Assembly (NCBI GenBank): GCA_021160205.1
Contig: JAGHCZ010000037.1
Location: 1 to 5,362, forward strand
DNA: 5,362 nucleotides
Direction: 5' to 3'
Origin: Nitrososphaerota archaeon
GTDB lineage: Archaea; Thermoproteota; Nitrososphaeria_A; Caldarchaeales; Wolframiiraptoraceae
Below are positions 1-5,362 of this stretch, in pieces. The notes under the pieces are model-generated. The model saw nothing but the letters and a program-made list of their open reading frames with translations, was not told where the DNA came from and searched no databases. Positions within the stretch are counted from its first letter, which is position 1, and each line of letters begins with the position of its first letter. The position numbers and the translations under genes were made by a program.

Positions 1-183
1 CCGGTGCTTGGTCCGCTGCCGGGACTGATCGGGGTATTGGAGGGGCTTGAGGCGATAAAGCTTTTGACCGGATTCGGGAAACCTGCTCGCGGGAAGCTTC
101 TCGTGGTGGACGGTGAGACTCTCTCGTTTTACAGCATAGATATTAAACGAGATCCTAAGTGCCCAGTGTGCGGTCGAAAATAA
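1..183 (+). CDS. E1-like ThiF/MoeB/HesA family adenylyltransferase, C-terminal fragment (5' end outside window)
   Basis: The reading frame is open from base 1 and ends at TAA 181-183, giving the last 60 residues of a protein. The fragment opens with PVLGPLPGLIGVLEGLEAIKLL, close to the conserved GxxGPLPGxxGxxQAxEAIK segment of ThiF, MoeB and HesA proteins. It ends DPKCPVCGRK. Its CPVC (C54 and C57 of the fragment) is the second half of the four-cysteine structural zinc site of this family. Family members adenylate the C-terminal Gly-Gly of ubiquitin-like sulphur carriers (MoaD, ThiS or archaeal SAMPs) in the cytoplasm. The ATP-binding domain and catalytic cysteine lie outside the window, so MoeB, ThiF and general archaeal UbaA-type roles cannot be told apart. 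A MoeB/MoaD role would fit the molybdopterin genes nearby, but the gene is convergent with them and not in their operon. Family assignment is firm; subfamily is open. Confidence 0.88.
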   Translation, partial: PVLGPLPGLIGVLEGLEAIKLLTGFGKPARGKLLVVDGETLSFYSIDIKRDPKCPVCGRK

Positions 184-184
184 A
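177..184 (-). terminator. possible T-rich terminator for the AOR transcript
   Basis: On the minus strand, 13 bases past the AOR stop codon, the sequence reads TTTATTTT. Archaeal transcription often stops at short T-rich tracts without a strong hairpin. The tract overlaps the last codons and stop of the convergent E1-like gene, so it may simply be coding sequence. Support is weak. Confidence 0.2.
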
Positions 185-196
185 GGGGATGTAAGT

Positions 197-2020
197 TCAG
201 AGGATTCCCAAATTCTTCAAAGTCTCCTCCGGAACCGTTCCGTTGGGGTTGTATCCGTGCTTTTCATAGTACTCGTCAAGCATCTTCTCAAATATCTCCC
301 GGTCATATATTTCTCCCTTTGACGATGATTCTTCGAAGAACCTCCTCGGCAGGATGTCATCTTTTCTAGAGAATCCGTGAAGCTGGTTGTAGTACCGCTC
401 CTGAGTCCAGATCCTCTCCCCGATCTTCTCCAAGTCATCGACCGTTATCTCCACCCCAGTAAAGGTCGAGTACAGCGCTACGAGGTCTTCCTTATCGAGG
501 GCGAACGTGCTGAACTTACACATCGTCAAGCTGTCGACGAAGGCGAAGAGCCTCTCGAACATTATGACCAAATCAACCTTCCCATCATAGGTCAGCGGAT
601 CGGTCTTATACGGTATTCCAAACACCTCTGAAGAAACAGCGTACGCGCGGAGGTGACACGCTCCCCTATTCGAGGTCGCATAGGTCAAGCCCATACCCTT
701 CAGGCCCCTGGGATCATAGGCGGGTATGCTAAGCCTCTTAACAGACATCGAGAGCTCAGGAGCGCCGAGCTTCTCGGCCGCGGCTGCGCCGCCGTCGGCG
801 AGCATGTCTCCTATCTCGTCTTCTCTGTATGCAATCTTTCTGATCAGCTCAATGTATTTGTCCGCGTCTCCCCATTCCACTTTTTCTTGGAGTAATCCTT
901 TCTCGGATGCTTCCGTCGCGACCGCGAGGGTGTTGCCCAGCTCGATGGTGTCGAGTCCGTACATGTTCGCCAGGTAGTTCAGGTAGGAGACCGCCTCGAT
1001 GTTACCCAACCCGATCATGGCTCCGAGGGACCAAACGGTCTCATATTCCGGGCCCTCGCTCTTGTGCTTGAATTTTCCATCTTTCACCGCTGATTCTCTC
1101 TTGCATCTGACGGGGCATTTGTAGCACGTGGGCGTCTTCTTCAAGATTGTTCCCCTGAAGTTTTCTCCGGAGATATAATACGCGCGCTCAAATTGAGTTT
1201 GCTTAGCGTTTTTAGTGGGGAACGCGTCGATCTCGTTTATGACGTTGACGAGCACGCTGGTTCCATACAGAGATAATCCGCCTTTTTTAGGGCCGGTTAT
1301 GTCGCTTTCTTCGATCTTCTTTATTGCGTTTGCAAGGGCTTTCCTGAACTCACTTGGATTAGCCGGCTCGGGCTTGTTCTTCATATCGGATAAAAAGACT
1401 AGGCACTTGACCTTCTTACTCCCCATCACGGCTCCAGTTCCGCATCTGCCCGAAGCTCTTCCGCCTGTCGCGAACCTGCTGAAGTGCATTACGTTAGCGA
1501 ACAGGACTAGGTTTTCTCCAGCTGGTCCTATGCCGTAAAAGACCGCCTTAGCCCCATATTTCTTCCTAATCGCTCGATAGGCGTCAAAGGTTGTTTTGCC
1601 CCAGAGTTTTCCCGCGTTCTCAATGGTGACCGCGCCGTTCTTCGCAACGAGGTATACAGGTTCCTCAGACGCCCCAGTCAAAACTATTCCATCAAGCTTC
1701 GCCAGCTTCAGAGCCGGCCCGGCGTATCCGCCGCAGTGGCTATCGGCGAATGCTCCCGTTAAAGGAGATCTCGTCACCGCGGTTATTCTATTGGCCATCA
1801 ATGCGTCGCTGCCGGTTAGTGGCCCGGTCATTATGGCGAGGATGTTTTCAGGGGATAGAGGATCTTTTCCGACACAGTTTTTCATCAATATTCTTCCGCC
1901 GAGGCCTCTTCCGCCGATGAACTTCAAAGCATCTTCTTCATCAACTTCGAGGTATTCGACTTTCTTCTCGGAGAGATCAACCCAAGCTATCTTATTTGCA
2001 TATCCACTTATCTTGACCAC
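197..2020 (-). CDS. aor: tungsten-containing aldehyde:ferredoxin oxidoreductase (AOR family)
   Basis: This 607-residue cytoplasmic enzyme should oxidise an aldehyde to its acid, passing electrons through a bis-pterin tungsten centre and a [4Fe-4S] cluster to ferredoxin. It matches the P. furiosus AOR (605 residues) from end to end. Domain 1 (about 5-210) has IGGRGLGGRIL (35-45), R78 (counterpart of pterin-contacting R76), GIGPAGEN (163-170) and GAVMGSKKVK (196-205). Cluster ligands are C299, C302 and C306 (CYKCPVRC) with C501. E327 (GPEYE) and H456 (RGACHLRAY) match the active-site Glu313 and His448. The GTG start (2018-2020) is set by a TAG in the same frame 21 bases upstream (2042-2044). 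No Shine-Dalgarno is visible, but a TATA-like box fits a leaderless mRNA. The gene follows the fused moeA by 32 bases. Oddities: Y346/Y349 replace the interface ExxH, H95 replaces Asn93, N352 replaces Asp338, and TM (499-500) replaces the GL before C501. Substrate class (AOR, FOR or another WOR branch) is undecided. Confidence 0.93.
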   Translation of the reverse strand: MVKISGYANKIAWVDLSEKKVEYLEVDEEDALKFIGGRGLGGRILMKNCVGKDPLSPENILAIMTGPLTGSDALMANRITAVTRSPLTGAFADSHCGGYAGPALKLAKLDGIVLTGASEEPVYLVAKNGAVTIENAGKLWGKTTFDAYRAIRKKYGAKAVFYGIGPAGENLVLFANVMHFSRFATGGRASGRCGTGAVMGSKKVKCLVFLSDMKNKPEPANPSEFRKALANAIKKIEESDITGPKKGGLSLYGTSVLVNVINEIDAFPTKNAKQTQFERAYYISGENFRGTILKKTPTCYKCPVRCKRESAVKDGKFKHKSEGPEYETVWSLGAMIGLGNIEAVSYLNYLANMYGLDTIELGNTLAVATEASEKGLLQEKVEWGDADKYIELIRKIAYREDEIGDMLADGGAAAAEKLGAPELSMSVKRLSIPAYDPRGLKGMGLTYATSNRGACHLRAYAVSSEVFGIPYKTDPLTYDGKVDLVIMFERLFAFVDSLTMCKFSTFALDKEDLVALYSTFTGVEITVDDLEKIGERIWTQERYYNQLHGFSRKDDILPRRFFEESSSKGEIYDREIFEKMLDEYYEKHGYNPNGTVPEETLKNLGIL

Positions 2021-2041
2021 ATTTCTGTGAGAGATTAAAAC

Positions 2042-2049
2042 CTATAAAA
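2042..2049 (-). promoter_or_regulatory. candidate archaeal TATA box for the AOR gene (leaderless)
   Basis: The minus strand reads TTTTATAG here, directly after the stop codon of the upstream moeA (2053-2055). Its centre lies about 26 bases before the GTG start of the AOR, the usual distance from an archaeal TATA box to the transcription start. The mRNA would then begin at or within a base or two of the GTG. The lack of any Shine-Dalgarno in 2021-2040 agrees with this. The AOR may also be read through from the moeA genes. The assignment is by spacing and composition only. Confidence 0.45.
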
Positions 2050-2052
2050 GTG

Positions 2053-3987
2053 TTATGGGAAAATTCTCCGCCCAGTTTTCTCATGTATTTTGTAACACGG
2101 CATCTTTCGAATCTCTTCAGCGAATTTGCGGCTCCCCAATGTCGCAATAATTTTTCCAACCGAAGGCTTTGAAGCTCTATCCTTTCTAACGGCGAAATCA
2201 TAGCGTTCTTCTGCAAGCGGAATGAACTCGAGTCCATAAAATTTCGCGACGTATCCCACTCCAACTCCGACATCCGCTCTGCCGTGCGCGACAGCGGCGG
2301 CCACCGCCGTATGCGTTCTCGCTTGATAGGTGTATCCCTTTATCTCTTTCTCGGGTTCTTTAACGCCTAACTTTTTCAGCTGGATATCGATGAACGTCCT
2401 TATGCCTGATCCCTTTACTCTGTTCACGAAAATCACGTCGTCCCTTAACAGGTCCTTGAAGCCATTGATCTTCTTGGGATTTCCGGAAGAAACTATGAAG
2501 CCGATCTCTCTTATGTAGCCTCCATAAACTTCAACTTCGCTTTCTATTCCCAGCCTAGCCGGCATGTGAACGTTATACTTCCCGGTTTCTTCGTCGAGCA
2601 GATGAGTTCCGGCGATGTCGGCTTCGCCTCTCTTCAAAGCCATCCAGCCTGCGAAAGAGCCCACGTTGATTATCTTCGCGTCCGCGATCTCCGCCAAGTC
2701 TAGGAGCACGTCTATTCCGGGGCAATGGCTTCCAATTATGTAGACGCTGGGAGGCTTTAATTCTCCGAATAGCGTTACCTCAACGATCTCGCCTTCATCC
2801 AAGTATTGTTTCTCTTCGGATATGGTGATGAACCCGTCGGATTCAAGCAGGGTCGATGTTGACCCCGAATCCGAGAACTTCGGATACGCGGACACTCCGC
2901 TGGATGTTTCAACTAGTTGAACTGGAATCATGTGGGTTTTTCCACCGGCGTCGATTCTGAACGGCAGCTTCGCGGAAATCGATGATCTTTCAATTTTCTC
3001 TTTTAACCCCAACATTTTCAGGAGAAGCGGTCTAATTATTGAGATGAAGATCATCATCGATGAAAGGGGAAAGCCGGGTAGCCCGATCATCAGCTTGCCA
3101 TTTCTCGAAATGGCTATCACCGTCGGCTTACCGGGCTTAACTCTTATTCCATGCACGAGCACCTCGCCGAGGTTTTCGAAGACTTGATAGACCACGTCTC
3201 CTAATCCGGCTGATGTGCTTCCAGAGGTGACGACCACATCGTATTCTTCTAGCGCTTTTGATAGGTTTTGGTAGATCGCTTCTCGATCATCGGGTAGGAT
3301 TCCGAGGAAATGGGATTCGAACCCGAGTTCTTTTAACATGGCGTTTATCGAGTAACTGTTTACGTCGTAGATCTTCCCATATTCAAGCTTGCTCGACGGC
3401 GATACGAGCTCTCTCCCGATCGAGAAAAGAGCTACTCTAGGCCTCTTATAGACCTCCACTTCAAGATATCCGAGAGCTGCTAGAGCCGCGATTTCCCTCG
3501 CCGTGAGCTTTCTACCTCCTTTCATAACTATATCTCCGGCCGTGATGTCGGATCCGGTTTGACCTATGTTTTCACCCGGCCTAACGCCTCTGAAAAATCG
3601 AACCCGGTCATTGATTCTCTTCGTGTACTCGATCATCACCACCGCATTTGCTCCCGGAGGTATCGGAGCTCCTGTAGCGATTTCAGCGCATTCGCCCCGC
3701 TTTAACTCGATTTTCGGAGCTTCACCTATCTCGACGCATCCGACGAGTTTCAGTTCCACGGGGGTACTTTCATCTGCTTGATAGACGTCTTCAGCCTTTA
3801 CGGCGTATCCATCTACGAGCGAGCGGTCGAAAGGCGGTGAATCGGTTTTCGCCTCGATATCCGATGCAAGGATTCTTCCGAGAGCGTTTAGGAGATCTAC
3901 TTTCTCAACCCCGATAGGCGAAACTCTTTCGGCTACTATTCTAACGACTTCATCGGGCTTAAGGAGCCTATGAAAAATTTTTCTCAA
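2053..3987 (-). CDS. moeA: molybdopterin molybdenumtransferase MoeA fused to a C-terminal PBP-like (oxyanion-binding-type) domain
   Basis: This 644-residue cytoplasmic protein should hydrolyse adenylated molybdopterin and insert molybdate or tungstate. The MoeA part (about 1-408) aligns without gaps to E. coli MoeA up to D59. It has SPPFDRSLVDGYAV (50-63, D59), ATGAP (104-108, T105), D147, GREL (191-194, E193), LPDD (231-234), SGSTSAGLGD (255-264, D264), PGKP (285-288) and GLPGFP (302-307). These match E. coli D59, T100, D142, E188, D228 and D259. Residues about 411-605 form a PBP-like/LysR-substrate domain: HCPGID (421-426), GSFAGWMALKRGEADIAGTHLLDEETGKYN (443-472), NRVKGSGIR (522-530), THTAVAAAVAHGRADVGVG (558-576) and ERYDFAV (594-600). 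There is no signal peptide, so this domain acts inside the cell. The TTG start (3985-3987) overlaps the TGA of the upstream moeA by two bases and has GAGG eight bases before it. The gap-free match to E. coli supports this start. S146 replaces the Glu of the GEDI motif. Metal preference is unknown. Confidence 0.94.
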   Translation of the reverse strand: MRKIFHRLLKPDEVVRIVAERVSPIGVEKVDLLNALGRILASDIEAKTDSPPFDRSLVDGYAVKAEDVYQADESTPVELKLVGCVEIGEAPKIELKRGECAEIATGAPIPPGANAVVMIEYTKRINDRVRFFRGVRPGENIGQTGSDITAGDIVMKGGRKLTAREIAALAALGYLEVEVYKRPRVALFSIGRELVSPSSKLEYGKIYDVNSYSINAMLKELGFESHFLGILPDDREAIYQNLSKALEEYDVVVTSGSTSAGLGDVVYQVFENLGEVLVHGIRVKPGKPTVIAISRNGKLMIGLPGFPLSSMMIFISIIRPLLLKMLGLKEKIERSSISAKLPFRIDAGGKTHMIPVQLVETSSGVSAYPKFSDSGSTSTLLESDGFITISEEKQYLDEGEIVEVTLFGELKPPSVYIIGSHCPGIDVLLDLAEIADAKIINVGSFAGWMALKRGEADIAGTHLLDEETGKYNVHMPARLGIESEVEVYGGYIREIGFIVSSGNPKKINGFKDLLRDDVIFVNRVKGSGIRTFIDIQLKKLGVKEPEKEIKGYTYQARTHTAVAAAVAHGRADVGVGVGYVAKFYGLEFIPLAEERYDFAVRKDRASKPSVGKIIATLGSRKFAEEIRKMPCYKIHEKTGRRIFP

Positions 3988-5255
3988 ATTCTCCCCCTCT
4001 CATCAGATTCAGTTATATGGGAAAACAATTCGACCTCAACTTCTTCTCCCTCTTCGTATCCCTCTAAATCTTCAGGGATCACTAAGACCCCGTTCCCGCG
4101 CGTTAAGGTCGAGAGTATGCCCGATCCCGTAACCCTAAGAGGTTCTATGAGAACTTCTCCACCTCTTCCCATGAACACTTTCACCCTGACGAAGCTCCTT
4201 ATCCTAGGGGGCGACGCGACCCTCCTAGTTAATTTACCCCTTATCTTGGGGAGTGGATCAAATCTGCATTCGAGTAACTGCTCGATCGCCGGTTTAACGA
4301 GAACTTGGAATCCAATTAACGCGGCCACAGGGAATCCCGAAAGCATGAAGACGGGTTTTCCATCGACTATAGCGAACCCGGTGGGCTTTCCAGGTCTAAT
4401 GCTCAAGCCGTGAACCTCTATTCTCCCTATCTTCGATACCGCTTCTGGAACCAGATCCCGCGCGCCGACGCTTGTTCCACCCGTGACTATCACTCCGTCG
4501 GTTTCTCGAATTCCTTCCGCGATTTTCCGCTTTATCTCATCTACATCATCTCTAACGATTCCGAGATCGATGGGCTGAGCCCCGACGCTGCTCAGCATCG
4601 CCGCAAGCATGGGTTTAGTGCTGTTATAAATTAATCCCGGTTCTCTCGGAGAATCGGCTTCTATGAGCTCGTTTCCCGTGGAGAGCAATGCTATCCTCGG
4701 CTTTCTGAGGACCTTTAATTTCGTTATTCCAAAAGACGCGACTGCACCGATGTGCCAAGGCTTTATCAATTCCCCTCTTTTCAGGATCAATTCTCCCTTG
4801 GAGAAATCTTCCCCCTGCTTCGAGATGTTCTGATGAGGGTGAACTTGCTGATAGACTTCGATCAAATGATTCTTCTTCTTAACGAATTCAGCTGGAACGA
4901 CCGCGCTTGCTCCCGGTGGAATGGGCGCTCCCGTGAAGATCTCAATAGTCATTCCTCTCTCGAGCTTTGGAAGATCAGAAGGCTTCATACCGGCCTCCAC
5001 TTTTCCCAAAATTTTCAACTCTATCGGGTTCATCGGCGATGCTCCGAAGGTATCTTCGGCGACCACGGCGTATCCATCCATCGCGCTTCTATCAAAGGGA
5101 GGTGAATCGCTTGGAGCGCGGACTTCTTCTCCGCAAATTCTCCCAGGCGCGGATAGTAGATCAACTTCCTCCAGCTCATTAATTCGATGGCTTATTGAGC
5201 TTCTGAGCCTAGCGACCGCGGCTTGAACGGTGACGAGTTCTCTAAATCCCCGCAT
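3984..5255 (-). CDS. moeA: molybdopterin molybdenumtransferase MoeA (stand-alone paralogue)
   Basis: This cytoplasmic enzyme should insert molybdate or tungstate into adenylated molybdopterin, the last step of cofactor synthesis. From ATG 5253-5255 it has 423 residues (E. coli MoeA has 411). Domains are MoeA N-terminal (about 4-173), MoCF-binding (187-326) and C-terminal (340-413). Motifs in this numbering: SPPFDRSAMDGYAV (51-64, D60), FTGAP (107-111, T108), GEDF (148-151, D150), STGNEL (192-197, E196), VRDD (234-237, D236), TGGTSVGARD (258-267, D267), PGKP (288-291) and SGFP (306-309). All expected acidic residues are present, and there is no PBP-like domain. The frame stays open to the right edge, with further ATGs at 5265-5267, 5271-5273 and 5349-5351. 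The last would add a 32-residue tail with a basic RRKAKRKK stretch. I chose 5255 because it places D60 where E. coli has D59; none of the starts has a good Shine-Dalgarno. Its TGA (3984-3986) overlaps the next gene's TTG. It is a diverged paralogue of that gene. Confidence 0.93.
   Translation of the reverse strand: MRGFRELVTVQAAVARLRSSISHRINELEEVDLLSAPGRICGEEVRAPSDSPPFDRSAMDGYAVVAEDTFGASPMNPIELKILGKVEAGMKPSDLPKLERGMTIEIFTGAPIPPGASAVVPAEFVKKKNHLIEVYQQVHPHQNISKQGEDFSKGELILKRGELIKPWHIGAVASFGITKLKVLRKPRIALLSTGNELIEADSPREPGLIYNSTKPMLAAMLSSVGAQPIDLGIVRDDVDEIKRKIAEGIRETDGVIVTGGTSVGARDLVPEAVSKIGRIEVHGLSIRPGKPTGFAIVDGKPVFMLSGFPVAALIGFQVLVKPAIEQLLECRFDPLPKIRGKLTRRVASPPRIRSFVRVKVFMGRGGEVLIEPLRVTGSGILSTLTRGNGVLVIPEDLEGYEEGEEVEVELFSHITESDERGRI
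3996..3999 (-). promoter_or_regulatory. Shine-Dalgarno supporting the TTG start of the fused moeA
   Basis: The minus strand reads GAGGGGGAG before the junction TTGA. GAGG at 3996-3999 leaves eight bases to the TTG at 3987. The TTG overlaps the stop codon of the preceding moeA, so translation is probably coupled. No ATG in this frame lies near the N-terminus. Confidence 0.55.
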
Positions 5256-5362
5256 ACGCTCTCTCATGCCCATGATACTTCGGCTCAGGATAAGTGATAA
5301 GGAATTAGGCTTCTTACGTTTCGCTTTTCTCCGACTAAGTGACGGGTCCATGTATTCTAAGC

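Noticed and set aside
1596..2030. 144-codon open frame on the plus strand, opposite the N-terminal part of the AOR
   Set aside because: It lies wholly antisense to a strongly conserved enzyme, its translation matches no family I know, and it is rich in Pro and Ser in the way shadow frames often are.
1992..2273. 93-codon minus-strand frame over the end of the fused moeA and the start of the AOR
   Set aside because: It is out of frame with both real genes and covers the conserved C-terminal end of the PBP-like domain. The translation resembles no protein family.
3970..4413. 147-codon open frame on the plus strand, opposite the stand-alone MoeA
   Set aside because: It is antisense to conserved MoeA motifs, and the translation is low-complexity Ser/Thr/Pro/Leu with no recognisable domain.
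3805..5110. Similar DNA stretches at about 3805-3845 and 5068-5110, looking like a dispersed repeat
   Set aside because: Both encode the SPPFDRSxxDGYAV motif of the two MoeA paralogues. The likeness is conserved coding sequence and not a mobile or regulatory repeat.
5289..5300. Short direct repeat GATAA-GT-GATAA (plus strand) upstream of the stand-alone moeA
   Set aside because: Two five-base copies are too short to argue for an operator, and the stretch may be coding if the upstream ATG is used.
1..5362. Search by eye for CRISPR arrays, tRNA genes, insertion-sequence ends and riboswitches
   Set aside because: Coding sequence fills nearly the whole window. No regularly spaced repeats, cloverleaf or terminal inverted repeats were seen, and the gaps are too short for a riboswitch.

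Overview
The window holds four protein genes and looks like part of an archaeal chromosome. Three genes lie head-to-tail on the minus strand, transcribed from the right end towards the left: a stand-alone MoeA (about 3984-5255, or up to 5351), a MoeA fused to a C-terminal periplasmic-binding-protein-like domain (2053-3987), and a tungsten-type aldehyde:ferredoxin oxidoreductase (AOR, 197-2020). A fourth gene runs on the plus strand from beyond the left edge and ends at 183. It is the C-terminal tail of a ThiF/MoeB/HesA-type E1-like activating enzyme, and it converges on the AOR with only 13 bases between the stop codons.

The archaeal assignment rests on four points. The AOR is collinear with the Pyrococcus furiosus enzyme. 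The MoeA plus PBP-like fusion is a form common in archaea. A TATA-like box lies about 26 bases before the AOR start, with no Shine-Dalgarno, as expected for a leaderless transcript. Start codons are varied (GTG for the AOR, TTG for the fused MoeA). Base composition is moderate by eye. A thermophilic or anaerobic lifestyle is likely from the AOR, but it is inference, and I cannot name the species.

Functionally, MoeA proteins insert the metal oxyanion into adenylated molybdopterin, and the AOR uses a bis-pterin tungsten cofactor. The minus-strand genes therefore form a plausible metal-insertion and apo-enzyme module. Two different MoeA proteins side by side invite the hypothesis that one handles tungstate and the other molybdate, with the PBP-like domain binding or selecting the oxyanion. 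The E1-like gene could serve MoaD (MPT synthase sulphur carrier), but its subfamily cannot be decided from 60 residues.

The window is densely coding. The only gaps are 13 bases (184-196), 32 bases (2021-2052) and the right-hand edge. I see no RNA genes, mobile elements or CRISPR repeats. The least ordinary content is in the AOR. Compared with the P. furiosus sequence as I remember it, several cofactor-pocket residues are changed and the ExxH motif that holds the iron at the dimer interface is gone.
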